DNA of 36,303 nucleotides, taken from the NCBI GenBank assembly GCA_050330055.1, contig JBHJOF010000294.1:1-36303 (forward strand). Reading direction: 5' to 3'. The position numbers and the translations under genes are program-made. Below the pieces are notes generated by a model that saw only the letters and a program-made list of their open reading frames with translations, was not told where the DNA came from and searched no databases. The DNA is from JBHJOF01 sp050330055 (lineage in GTDB: Bacteria; Pseudomonadota; Alphaproteobacteria; Kiloniellales; JAKSDN01). This document shows, one piece after another, positions 15,696 to 23,510 of this stretch. The stretch's first letter is position 1. Every line of letters begins with the position of its first letter.

Positions 15696-15959
15696 ATGGA
15701 TCGTTCTCGCCCCATGGATGACGTCCGCATCAGGATCGACGAGATCTACGTGCCCACGGCCCGGCGCAGCAAGCTCAACGCCGAGACCGTGGCGGCGCTG
15801 GCCGACAGTATCCTGGAGGAAGGCATGAAGATTCCGATCAACGTGCGCAAGGACGGCGCGCGCTACGTCCTGGTCGAAGGCCTGCACCGCCTGGAGGCCT
15901 GCAAGGCGCTAGGCGAGGAAGAGATCACCGCCATCATCGTCCGCGCCAAGCAGCATTGA
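15696..15959 (+). CDS. Small ParB/Srx-like domain protein
   Basis: A single-domain protein of 87 residues (81 if the ATG at 15714 is used). The pattern SKLNAETVAALADSILEEG, then VEGLHRLEACKALGEEEI, matches the ParB N-terminal/sulfiredoxin-like fold. The ParB box GERR is replaced by GLHR, and the sulfiredoxin cysteine of GCHR is absent, so neither CTP-dependent partition nor Srx chemistry can be assumed. It follows the importer ATPase by 72 bp on the same strand; a functional link is not evident. No chromosome-partition partner is nearby. Confidence 0.75.
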   Translation: MDRSRPMDDVRIRIDEIYVPTARRSKLNAETVAALADSILEEGMKIPINVRKDGARYVLVEGLHRLEACKALGEEEITAIIVRAKQH

Positions 15960-16037
15960 GACATCCACTCGGCCCGCACCGTTATGTGATGGCAGGCCAT
16001 GAAGCCGGAGAACATGGCCGATAGAAACAAACGATGA

Positions 16038-16170
16038 TTGACACGGATGAACACAGATGAACACGAATGACGATCTTGCCAGACGGTGGTGCCTTTAGAC
16101 TGCGGTAATCTAGCTCGCCAACGTAAATTCCTTTGTTCAGTTTGTGTTCATCTGTGTTCATCTGTGTCAA
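16038..16170. repeat. MITE-like palindromic element, copy 2
   Basis: The 133-bp element has 26-bp terminal inverted repeats (16038-16063 and 16145-16170) with one mismatch. The arm sequence equals copy 1 at 1303-1434. The internal blocks GGTGG, TTTAGACTGC and AGCTCGCC align with copy 1. An outer AACAAAC (before) and GTTTGTT (after) extend the symmetry. It lies in the 297-bp gap between the ParB-like and AraC genes. Confidence 0.75.
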
Positions 16171-16256
16171 AAACAGTTTGTTATCGCCGGTCATGACAAT
16201 TGAGCGCGCCCCGGGTACAAATCCGCCTCCACTCTGACACTTTAGGAGCAAACGCC

Positions 16257-17042
16257 ATGGAACCGGCGGTCAGCTTCGATATCAGGCGCTACGCCCGCGC
16301 CGCGGTGACGCACAGCCACCCGCACCATCAGATCGTGCTGCCGATCCGCGGCCGGCTGGAGATGGAGGTCGGCGCCCGGCTCGACCAGGTGAGCGCCCGC
16401 AAGGCCGCGCTGGTCCCGGCCGGAGAAGCGCACAGCTTCGCCGCCTTGCCGGGCAACGCCTTCCTCGTGGTCGATGTCGCGCGCGGCGGTCTGCCGCACG
16501 ACCCCCCGTGGGACTCACTGTGGGACGAAGCCCAAGCGCGGCCCTTTGTCGGCCTGGATGGGCACTTGCGCGGGCTCTGCGCCTTCCTCGCAGGCGAGGC
16601 CGACGCCGGGCGCCTCAATGGGCTGCAGGCCCAGCTCGCGGGCGCGCTGCTGCTGGGCGCGCTTGGCCGCGGGCTCGGCCTGGAAGCGGCACCGATCGAG
16701 CCGGCGCTGCGCGAGGCCCGCGCCTTCATGGAGCGCCATCTGCAGCGGCCGATCACCGCCGAGGCGGTAGCGCGCGCCGCCGGGCTCAGCGTCAGCCGGC
16801 TGCACGCCCGCTTCCGCGCCCGCTTCGGCGTCGGCCCGATGCGCTACCTCACCGCCTGCCGGCTGGCCCGCGCCGCCCGCCTGCTGGAGCAGAGCCACCT
16901 GCCGCTGGCCGAGATCGCGCTCGCCGTCGGCTATGGTGACCAGAGCGCCTTCACCCGCGCCTTCCGCCGCGAGTTCGGCACGGCCCCGGCGCGCTATCGC
17001 CTGAGCCGGCAGGAGCGAGAGACGCGGCACAAAGTCCAGTAG
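16257..17042 (+). CDS. AraC-family regulator with N-terminal cupin domain
   Basis: The 261-residue protein starts at ATG 16257, with TAGGAG ten bases upstream. The N-terminal third is a cupin sensor (HSHPHHQIVLPIRG; VPAGEAHSF), whose histidines could bind metal or ligand. The C-terminal 100 residues are a double helix-turn-helix: PITAEAVARAAGLSVSRLHARF and LPLAEIALAVGYGDQSAFTRAFRREFG. The ligand and target are unknown. The HAD gene 74 bp downstream on the same strand is one possible target. A GC hairpin (17043-17060, CCCCGG/CCGGGG) directly follows the stop. Confidence 0.92.
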   Translation: MEPAVSFDIRRYARAAVTHSHPHHQIVLPIRGRLEMEVGARLDQVSARKAALVPAGEAHSFAALPGNAFLVVDVARGGLPHDPPWDSLWDEAQARPFVGLDGHLRGLCAFLAGEADAGRLNGLQAQLAGALLLGALGRGLGLEAAPIEPALREARAFMERHLQRPITAEAVARAAGLSVSRLHARFRARFGVGPMRYLTACRLARAARLLEQSHLPLAEIALAVGYGDQSAFTRAFRREFGTAPARYRLSRQERETRHKVQ

Positions 17043-17116
17043 CCCCGGCCAAGACCGGGGCGCCGCGGTCCGCTATGGTCTGCCCTTTCGGATGACAGGC
17101 AAAAGGGCTGGCGACC

Positions 17117-17854
17117 ATGGGCAAGCGCTTCACCGACTTCAAGGTCCTGACCTTCGACTGCTACGGCACCCTGATCGACTGGGAGAGCGGCATCTGGGAC
17201 GCCTTCCAGCCGCTCTTGATGGCGAACGCCACCGACCGGGTCACGCGTGCCGCCTTTCTCGAGGCTTTCGGGGCCGCCGAGAGCGCGCAGCAGGCGGCAA
17301 CGCCGGGCATGCTCTATCCGGAGCTGCTGGCGCGCTGCCACGCCGCGCTGGCCGAGCAGTTCGACCTCGAGACGACGGCCGAGCTCGACGCCGCCTTCGG
17401 AGCCTCGCTGCCGCACTGGCCGGCCTTCCCCGACACGGCCGACGCGCTGCGCGCGCTCAAGCGGCGCTACAAGCTGGTCATCCTGTCGAACGTGAACCGC
17501 GCCGGCTTCGCCGCCTCGAACCGCAAGCTGGGCGTCGCCTTCGACGCGATCTACACGGCCGAGGACATCGGCTCCTACAAGCCGACGCCGCGCAATTTCA
17601 CCTATATGCTGGAGCACTTGAAGAGCGACCTGGGCCTGGCGCCGGGCGACGTGCTGCACACGGCGCAGAGCCTGTTCCACGACCACGTCCAGGCCCGCGC
17701 GCACGGCCTGGCCAACTGCTGGATCGACCGCCAGGGCCTGGCCAAGAGCGACACCTGGGGCGCCACCGCCAAGCTCGCCGAGCGCCCCGAGGTCGACTTT
17801 CTGTTCCCGACTCTGGGCGCCATGGCCGACGCGGTGGCGAAGGAGCGCGGCTGA
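17117..17854 (+). CDS. HAD-superfamily hydrolase, haloacid-dehalogenase-like
   Basis: The 245-residue cytoplasmic hydrolase has HAD motif I FDCYGTLIDWE with nucleophile Asp14, motif II VILSNVNR and motif III YKPTPRNF. These and the helical cap between residues 20 and 95 resemble L-2-haloacid dehalogenase (type II). However, the last motif of true dehalogenases (SSNAWD type) is here AQSLFHDH, so a phosphatase or unknown hydrolase role is as likely. It follows the AraC regulator. Confidence 0.88.
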   Translation: MGKRFTDFKVLTFDCYGTLIDWESGIWDAFQPLLMANATDRVTRAAFLEAFGAAESAQQAATPGMLYPELLARCHAALAEQFDLETTAELDAAFGASLPHWPAFPDTADALRALKRRYKLVILSNVNRAGFAASNRKLGVAFDAIYTAEDIGSYKPTPRNFTYMLEHLKSDLGLAPGDVLHTAQSLFHDHVQARAHGLANCWIDRQGLAKSDTWGATAKLAERPEVDFLFPTLGAMADAVAKERG

Positions 17855-17877
17855 GGGACAGCAGTCCGCGCGTTTTC

Positions 17878-18030
17878 ACCCTCACCCTCCCATCGCTCAC
17901 GCGATGGGCCCCTCCCTCTCCCCTCAAGGGAGAGGGAAAAACGGCACGCCGGCAAGGGTTTATTCCCCTCTCCCTCGGAGGGGAGAGGGAGGGGCCCAAG
18001 CGGCCGCAGGACGCTTGGGAGGGTGAGGGT
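17878..18030. repeat. Long intergenic palindrome, CCCTCACCCTCCC family, copy 2
   Basis: Ends ACCCTCACCCTCCCA and TGGGAGGGTGAGGGT are inverted and identical to copy 1, with inner stems of CCTCCCTCTCCCC type. The centre in reverse complement begins GGGGAATAAAC. It lies between the convergent HAD and SDR genes, so it may end transcription from both. Confidence 0.75.
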
Positions 18031-18122
18031 GAATAAAGAGTCCGCGACGCGGCCGCGCCGCAGCGGCACCGGGACAGCCCCCTCCGCTTCGCTGCGGGGA
18101 CAGTCCCCTAGCCACCGTGCCC

Positions 18123-18881
18123 TCACCCCCGCCCGATGAACGGCATCTTGGTGGCCATGATGGTCATGGAGAGCACGTTGGCGTCGAGCGGCAGGCTGGC
18201 CATGTGGACCACGGCGTTGGCGACGTGTTCCACGTCCATCAGCGGCTCGGGCACGGTCTCGCCGTTCGGCTGCAGCGCGCCCTGGCCGAGGCGCCGCGCC
18301 ATGTCGGTCTCGGCGTTGCCGATGTCGATCTGGCCGCAGGCAATGTCGTAGCGCCGGCCATCGAGCGAGGTCGACTTGGTGAGCCCGGTGATGGCGTGCT
18401 TGGTCGCCGTGTAGGGCGCCGAGTGCGGCCGCGGCCGGTGCGCCGAGATCGAGCCGTTGTTGATGATGCGGCCGCCGCGCGGGCTCTGGTCCTTCATGAT
18501 CTTGAAGGCCTCCTGGGTGCAGAGGAAGGGGCCGGTCAGGTTGGCGTCGACCACCGCCTGCCACTGCTCGACCGTCAGCTCCTCGAGCGGGATGGCGGGC
18601 GCGCCGGTGCCGGCGTTGTTGAACAGCAGGTCGAGCCGGCCGAAGGCCTCCCTGGTCCTGGCGAAGAGGTTGCGCACCGAATCCGCCTTGCCGACGTCGG
18701 TCGGCACCGCGAGCGCCTCGGCCCCGACGGCGCGCGCCTCGGCGGCCGTCGCCTCCAGCGGCTCGGCCCGGCGGCCGGCCAGCACCACCGCATAGCCCGC
18801 CCGGGCCAGCGCCAGTGCCACAGCCCGACCGATGCCGGATCCCGCGCCGGTGACGATCGCGACCTTGTGCTGCTCTGCCAT
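18123..18881 (-). CDS. Short-chain dehydrogenase/reductase (SDR)
   Basis: A classical SDR of 252 residues with an NAD(P)-binding Rossmann fold. The cofactor motif TGAGSGIG is at 11-18, NNAG at 88-91, the catalytic serine near 144 (GSISA), and Tyr157/Lys161 in YTATK. The start at 18881 is preferred because GGGGAG lies nine bases before it; the ATG at 18890 immediately adjoins that ribosome-binding site. Substrate unknown; a 3-oxoacyl or alcohol substrate would fit the family. The gene stands alone. Confidence 0.92.
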   Translation of the reverse strand: MAEQHKVAIVTGAGSGIGRAVALALARAGYAVVLAGRRAEPLEATAAEARAVGAEALAVPTDVGKADSVRNLFARTREAFGRLDLLFNNAGTGAPAIPLEELTVEQWQAVVDANLTGPFLCTQEAFKIMKDQSPRGGRIINNGSISAHRPRPHSAPYTATKHAITGLTKSTSLDGRRYDIACGQIDIGNAETDMARRLGQGALQPNGETVPEPLMDVEHVANAVVHMASLPLDANVLSMTIMATKMPFIGRG

Positions 18882-19043
18882 GATCGGCATCTCCCCTTGT
18901 TGTTAGCCCACCGCCTTCCTCGACCGGGCTCCAACTAGCACTTTTGCACGGGACCACGCACGTCTCTATCGCACGGCTCCTGCCGCGACGCGGGCACGCG
19001 CCCGGCTCTGTGGCCAGGTTTCGCTCGCGGCGCCCCGCCACCC

Positions 19044-19087
19044 GATCATGGCGCGACCATGCCCCGATCGTGCCCCGATCATGCCGG
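19044..19087. repeat. Four 11-bp direct repeats in the SDR/secreted-protein divergent region
   Basis: Units GATCATGGCGC, GACCATGCCCC, GATCGTGCCCC and GATCATGCCGG follow each other without gaps. The 11-bp step is about one DNA turn. The array lies in the 346-bp divergent region 18882-19227, which otherwise shows no gene. It could be a regulator-binding array or a simple slippage product. Confidence 0.45.
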
Positions 19088-19227
19088 GCGCCGGCTAGAC
19101 GACTTGTGGGCTTCCGAATCGCCGCGAGAAAGGCCATACTATCAACCATCTGCAGGGGAACTGTCGGCGCGGCCACGGGGCTCGTGGATCGTGCCGGTTG
19201 GTTTTCCTGCGCGAACGCAGAGAAGCG

Positions 19228-20496
19228 ATGCACAGGGGACTCGCCGTCGGCGCGCTGACGGCTATTGGGGCGGCACTGGGGGCTCTTTTGCTGTCGTCCC
19301 TTGCCGGGCCTGTACAGGCACAGGACAGCGCTCGCCTCGAACGCCACGCCTGGGCGGCCGGAACCGGCTGGGCTCCGGCGCTCGGCTGGATCGAGCAGCA
19401 GCTCGAGGCCTGCCACGCCGGATCCGGCAGCTACGCGCCCGAGCCCTGCGACCGCTTCATCAGCGAGGTGCTGGACCGCATCTACGGCATCGCCGACTTC
19501 CGCACCGGTGACGGCCAGGGGGGCTACCTCGGCATGTCGGCGGTGCTGTCGGCGGTGCGCTACGGCGGCTCCGGCTGGGTCCAGCTCGGCCATGGCGGCG
19601 ACCAGGCGGCAATCGAGAAGGCTCAGGACCGCGCCAACGCCGGCGACGCCGTGCTGGCGGCACTGCCGACCGCCAGCGGCGGCCACGTCGCCCTGGTGCT
19701 GCCGGGCCAGACGGTGCCCTCGTCGAGCTGGCAGCGAAGCGCGCCCAACTCGGCCAGCCTGTTTATCTCGAACAGTAAGCGTTCCTACATCGGCAAGCCG
19801 CTGTCGTTCTCATTCGGCGGCGATGATGCCGCCCAGGTGGCTTTCTTCGCCCGCAGCCCGGGCAGCGCGACCGCTGTGGCGCAGGGCCCGGCAGGGCTGG
19901 AAGCCTCCGTCCGGCCGGCCGCGCAAGGCTCGGTGTCCGCCGAAGACGTCGCGGACGAGGCCGCGCCCGACGATACCACGACCGACGATCCCACGACCGC
20001 CGATCTGGTGGCGCCGCTCGAGAACGACTTGGCGGAGCTCGGGGCCGATGCACCGCCGCAGCTCGCCGAAGCGCTGGCGGCGGCGGATCAGGCCACGCGC
20101 GCCGACCAGGCGGCACAAGCGGCCACGGGAGTCTATGGCCTCTGGTGCGAGGCCGGCGGCCTTGCCGACCCCGCGCTCGACAAGGTCAAGGCGGTGGTGA
20201 TCAACGGCACCGGCGGGATGCTGAGCTGGGGTCACGTCAACAGGGCGCGCGCCTATACCTTTGAAGGCGAGTTCGCGCGGCCCATCGTCGAGATCGAGCG
20301 CAACGGCGCCATCGTCAGCGTCTCCTTTACCGATGCCACCGGCCAGGCCGCGCCGTCGACCGCCTTTTTCGTCATCGATGGTGAGGACAGGCTGTTCGAA
20401 TCCCACATATTCGACGCCAAGGGCGTGCTCCAGCCCAAGGACACCATCCTGCAGCGCTGCCCAGGCCGCGAAGAGCAGACCGCCGCCGGCGGCTGA
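19228..20496 (+). CDS. Secreted CHAP/NlpC-P60-like cysteine peptidase candidate
   Basis: The 422-residue product starts with a signal peptide (ATG 19228; hydrophobic LTAIGAALGALLLSSLAGPV, cleavage near VQAQ). Residues 70-210 follow the CHAP/NlpC-P60 plan: Cys74 at the start of a helix (CDRFISEVLDRIYG), then NAGDAVLAALPTASGGHVALVLPG with His153 on a strand, then a strand pair ending VAFFARSP. Such domains cleave peptidoglycan peptides or amides. A low-complexity Asp/Thr/Pro linker (about 235-262) leads to a C-terminal domain of about 110 residues with two cysteines (GLWCEAGG; LQRCPG), which I do not recognise. A TTG start at 19198 would add ten polar residues and is less likely. Enzymatic activity is inferred from pattern only. 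Confidence 0.65.
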   Translation: MHRGLAVGALTAIGAALGALLLSSLAGPVQAQDSARLERHAWAAGTGWAPALGWIEQQLEACHAGSGSYAPEPCDRFISEVLDRIYGIADFRTGDGQGGYLGMSAVLSAVRYGGSGWVQLGHGGDQAAIEKAQDRANAGDAVLAALPTASGGHVALVLPGQTVPSSSWQRSAPNSASLFISNSKRSYIGKPLSFSFGGDDAAQVAFFARSPGSATAVAQGPAGLEASVRPAAQGSVSAEDVADEAAPDDTTTDDPTTADLVAPLENDLAELGADAPPQLAEALAAADQATRADQAAQAATGVYGLWCEAGGLADPALDKVKAVVINGTGGMLSWGHVNRARAYTFEGEFARPIVEIERNGAIVSVSFTDATGQAAPSTAFFVIDGEDRLFESHIFDAKGVLQPKDTILQRCPGREEQTAAGG

Positions 20497-20518
20497 TACG
20501 CCGTCTCGCATTCAGAGA

Positions 20519-20657
20519 CTCATGGCCCATCCTTCGAGACGCGTTCTTCGAACGCTCCTCAGGATGAGGAATGGCGTTCTATATCAACATCCTACCACCT
20601 CATGCTGAGGAGCCTGCCGTAGCCTTTGGCGAAGGCAGGCGTCTCGAAGCATGGGAG
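20519..20657. repeat. Intergenic palindrome, CATCCTTCGAGAC type
   Basis: CTCATGGCCCATCCTTCGAGAC near the left end is matched, inverted and imperfectly, by GTCTCGAAGCATGGGAG at the right. Inside, CTCCTCAGGATGAGG faces CCTCATGCTGAGGAG. It lies between the convergent secreted-peptidase and LysR genes and resembles a repeat type common in alphaproteobacterial genomes. Confidence 0.65.
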
Positions 20658-20696
20658 CCCAGTCGCGGGTATCGTGATCTAGTATTACCCACGCAC

Positions 20697-21614
20697 TCAG
20701 CTTCGCCGTGCTGCCTCGCGCGCCTGCTCGGCAGCCGCCTCGGCCAGCAGGAAGTCGCGGAAGGCCTTGACCTTGGGCCGCTTCAGCGCGCCCGCCGGAT
20801 AGACGATGTAGTAGGCATAGTCACTCGCCAGCGGCAGGTTGAGCTCGAAGGGCCGCACCAGGCGTCCGGCCGCCAGGTCGTCGGCCACCAGGGCGAGGTC
20901 GGTCAGGGCCACGCCCTGCCCCTCCAGGGCCGCCTGGATCACCACGTTGGTCTCGTCCAGGATCGGCCCGCGATAGGCCTCCACGTCCTCGACCCCGGCG
21001 GCGCGCAGCCAGGCGAACCAGTCGTCGTAATCGTAGTCGTGCAGCAGCGTGTGGTGGCGCAGGTCGGCCGGCTTGCGCAGCGGATGCGGGCCCTCGAGCA
21101 GCTTGGGGCTGCAGACCGGCGTGATGGCCTCGGCCTTGAGGAAGTCGATGCCCAGGTTGGGCCAGCCGCCGCGGCCCCAGCGCACCGCCAGGTCGACGTC
21201 GTCGCGGCCGAAGTCGACCGGCAGGGCCGAATGGTGCAGGCGCAGGTCGATCTCGGGATGCTGCTGGCGGAAGCGGCCGAGCCGCGGCACCAGCCATTTG
21301 CCGGCGAAGGAATGGGTCAGGCTGACGGTCAGCAGGCGGTTGACGCCGCCGCTGGCCAGCTCGCGCACCGCCCGGTCGATGCGGTCGAAGGCCTCGCTCA
21401 CCGCCGGCAGCAGGGCCCGTCCCTCCTCGGTCAGGGCGAGGCGGCGGGTATAGCGGCGGAACAGGGCGACGCCCAGGTGCTCCTCGAGCTGGCGCACCTG
21501 GTGGCTGACCGCGGCCTGGGTCACGTGCAGCTCCTTGGCCGCCTTGGTGAAGCTCAGATGGCGGGCGCCGGCCTCGAAGGCGCGCAGGGCATTGAGCGGG
21601 GGCAGGCGGCGCAT
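20697..21614 (-). CDS. LysR-family transcriptional regulator, GcvA-like
   Basis: The 305-residue regulator opens with RLPPLNALRAFEAGARHLSF, close to the start of GcvA, the glycine-cleavage regulator. The winged helix-turn-helix is TKAAKELHVTQAAVSHQVRQLEEHLG, followed by the LysR effector-binding domain. The ATG at 21614 has GAGGAA at a good distance. The gene diverges from a small open frame at 21764. Many GcvA-like proteins in alphaproteobacteria regulate other targets, so a role in glycine metabolism is only suggested by the one-carbon genes in the window. Confidence 0.93.
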   Translation of the reverse strand: MRRLPPLNALRAFEAGARHLSFTKAAKELHVTQAAVSHQVRQLEEHLGVALFRRYTRRLALTEEGRALLPAVSEAFDRIDRAVRELASGGVNRLLTVSLTHSFAGKWLVPRLGRFRQQHPEIDLRLHHSALPVDFGRDDVDLAVRWGRGGWPNLGIDFLKAEAITPVCSPKLLEGPHPLRKPADLRHHTLLHDYDYDDWFAWLRAAGVEDVEAYRGPILDETNVVIQAALEGQGVALTDLALVADDLAAGRLVRPFELNLPLASDYAYYIVYPAGALKRPKVKAFRDFLLAEAAAEQAREAARRS

Positions 21615-21763
21615 GGGGTTCCTCTATGAACAAATTTTTCTTATCCATAGCATGAAATCTCGTCGTTTGTCAGGTTTAATACAAAGCCCTAAATATATAG
21701 CGTGAAAGGAAAACACTGGCCGAGACAGAATCTTTCCGGCCCAACAAAGGATAAGGTGTCATC
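21615..21763. promoter_or_regulatory. AT-rich divergent promoter region of the LysR gene
   Basis: This is one of the few AT-rich stretches. TTTC (21637-21640) and GAAA (21654-21657) form an interrupted dyad, a possible LysR operator. TTGTCA at 21667-21672 and AT-rich TAAATATATA at 21690-21699 could be -35 and -10 elements for the rightward gene. These assignments are tentative. Confidence 0.35.
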
Positions 21764-22027
21764 ATGTTTTACGATACCGCAACACTGGAAATAATCGTGC
21801 GCAGCGTGGCGCTCAGCGCCTTCGTCGAGACGCCGCGGGACGCCGTCATCATTGCCCAGCGGAGTGCCGGCCGGTCCCGCCTGGCCGCCGCCAAGACGGC
21901 CCGGGACAGCCTGAGCGGGAGCCTGCGGGCCCTGCGCCGCGGCCTGCCGCTGGCCGGCAAGCGGCTGAGCCGCCTCGTCGAGGCGGGCCGCCCGAGCGAC
22001 CGCCCAAGCGATCCCTTCCCGGCCTGA
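21764..22027 (+). CDS. Small hypothetical protein divergent from LysR
   Basis: The 87-residue basic protein is preceded by AAGGATAAGG about eight bases before the ATG. It has no clear signal peptide or known motif; the C-terminal half is rich in arginine and leucine (RALRRGLPLAGKRLSRL). Placement opposite a LysR gene with an AT-rich promoter supports it being real. Small proteins of other families (for example DUF1127) are often found in this position, but I do not see that signature. Confidence 0.5.
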   Translation: MFYDTATLEIIVRSVALSAFVETPRDAVIIAQRSAGRSRLAAAKTARDSLSGSLRALRRGLPLAGKRLSRLVEAGRPSDRPSDPFPA

Positions 22028-22106
22028 GCACGCCATGAGCCGATGCACCGGCGGCGCTGGTCGGCTATGGTGCCGCGCCAACTGACCCGGGAAGCGGGAG
22101 CGCGCC

Positions 22107-22487
22107 ATGCATCGCAGCCGGCTGGGCGGACTGATCATCGATTGCCGGACCGACGACCTGGAGGCCGCCGCGCGCTTCTGGGGCGCCGCCCTTGGCCTCA
22201 AGGTCCGGCCCTCGGACGCGCCGGAGGACAGCGGCTACGTGGTCTTCGAGCGCGAGGGCGACGAACTCGACATCGAGGTGCAGAGGGTCGACCACGAAAG
22301 CCGCGTCCATCTCGACATCGAGACCGACGACGTCGAAGCCGAGGTGCGCCGGCTGGAGGGCCTGGGCGCCAGGCGCGTCAGGCAGATCCGCGACTGGTGG
22401 GTGCTCGAGGCGCCGACCGGCCAGCGCTTCTGCGTGGTCAAGGTGCAGCGCGCCGACTTCGCCGAGAAGGCCAACCGCTGGGACTGA
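22107..22487 (+). CDS. VOC-superfamily (glyoxalase-like) protein
   Basis: The 126-residue protein has the paired beta-alpha-beta pattern of the vicinal oxygen chelate fold: LGGLIIDCRTDDLEAAARFWGAALG at the start, and VHLDIETDDVEAEVRRLEGLGA in the second half, ending in APTGQRFCVVKVQ. Metal ligands are not obvious (His at VHLDIE is a candidate), so a glyoxalase, dioxygenase or binding role cannot be chosen. ATG at 22107 has GGGAG about ten bases upstream. Confidence 0.88.
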   Translation: MHRSRLGGLIIDCRTDDLEAAARFWGAALGLKVRPSDAPEDSGYVVFEREGDELDIEVQRVDHESRVHLDIETDDVEAEVRRLEGLGARRVRQIRDWWVLEAPTGQRFCVVKVQRADFAEKANRWD

Positions 22488-22558
22488 GGCCGGCGGACAA
22501 TCGGCGAACCTCCGGTCAACAAAACTCCCTCTTTTCATAAATATACGGGATCTTCTTC

Positions 22559-22752
22559 ACCTCCCCCCTTGAGGGGGAGGTCGGCGCGCAAGGCGCGCCG
22601 GGTGGGGGGCGTCCGTGAAGCGGACCACGCATAGGGAGAGCTGTCTCTCCCTTGTGAAAGCCTGTCAGCACTGAGTTCTCGGCTGCTCATAGTCTTGGCT
22701 CCGCTGCGCGGAGCGCCCCCCTCCCTGGCCCTCCCCCTCAAGGGAGGAGGGA
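22559..22752. repeat. Long palindrome of the C-run/G-run family, copy 3
   Basis: Two hairpins, ACCTCCCCCCTTGAGGGGGAGGT at 22559-22581 and CCCTCCCCCTCAAGGGAGGAGGG near the right end, enclose about 140 bp. GGGTGGGGGGCG (about 22600) faces CGCCCCCCTCC (about 22714) inverted. It lies in the 327-bp gap 22488-22814 between the convergent VOC and amidotransferase genes; nothing else is seen there. Confidence 0.65.
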
Positions 22753-22814
22753 AATAAATCAATAGCTTGTTGTGGCTTTCTTGGTTGTTCTCTGAAGCAG
22801 CCGCGCCGGAAGGC

Positions 22815-23510
22815 CTATTCCTCCGCCAGCCAGCCATCGAGGAAGCCGACCAGCCAGGCCTCCATGGCGGCGTCGAAGCGCTCGGCGTCGGCGATCTGCT
22901 GCTCGGGGCTATGGGCGCCCGGCCGGTCCACCGCCTCGCTGGCCTCGCTCAGCCAGCGGCGCATGACCGGCGGCGAGACCTCGGGATGGAACTGGATGCC
23001 ATAGGCCCGCTCGCCGTAGCGGAAAGCCTGGTTGGGGAAGGTCTCGCCGCTCGCCAGCAGGGTCGCCCCGGGCGGCAGCTCGAAGCCTTCCTTGTGCCAC
23101 TGGTAGACGTGCAGGGGCGCGCCCAGGAAGCCGTTGGCGCCGGGCGCCGGGGTGATCGGGTAGTAGCCGATCTCGTGCAGCTTCTCCGGGTGCGGCGCCA
23201 CCGGGGCGCCGAGCGCCCGGGCCAGCAGCTGCCCGCCCAGGCAGATGCCGAGGAACGGACGTCCCTGGCCGGCCCAGCGCGCGATCCAGTCGATCTCCTG
23301 GCGCAGGTAGGGCCGGTCCTCGTCGACGCTGAGGTTCTCGGTGCCGCCATAGACCACGGCGGCGGCATGCTGCGGCCCCAGGGCCGGCAGGCTCTCGCCC
23401 TTGCCCGGGCAGCACCACTGCAACTCGTAGCCACGCTCGGCGATCAGCCGCGAAGCGCGGTCGTCCCTCTGGCCCACGGGATGATCGATCAGCACCACGG
23501 TTCGCTTCAT
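22815..23510 (-). CDS. Class I glutamine amidotransferase (GMP-synthase-like GATase1)
   Basis: The 231-residue stand-alone amidotransferase has the full catalytic triad: Cys90 in GICLGGQ, and His175 and Glu177 in FHPEV. Stand-alone enzymes of this type move ammonia from glutamine to an acceptor, often in modification or gamma-glutamyl metabolism, or act as gamma-glutamyl hydrolases. The start overlaps the stop of the upstream ferredoxin-like gene by 4 bp, so the two are made together. The acceptor is unknown. Confidence 0.9.
   Translation of the reverse strand: MKRTVVLIDHPVGQRDDRASRLIAERGYELQWCCPGKGESLPALGPQHAAAVVYGGTENLSVDEDRPYLRQEIDWIARWAGQGRPFLGICLGGQLLARALGAPVAPHPEKLHEIGYYPITPAPGANGFLGAPLHVYQWHKEGFELPPGATLLASGETFPNQAFRYGERAYGIQFHPEVSPPVMRRWLSEASEAVDRPGAHSPEQQIADAERFDAAMEAWLVGFLDGWLAEE

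Noticed and set aside
15696..15959. Chromosome partition protein ParB
   Set aside because: Only the small N-terminal-like domain is present, the GERR box is changed to GLHR, and there is no parA or parS nearby.
17043..17060. Terminator after the AraC gene
   Set aside because: A CCCCGG/CCGGGG hairpin exists, but there is no T-tract, so intrinsic termination is not supported.
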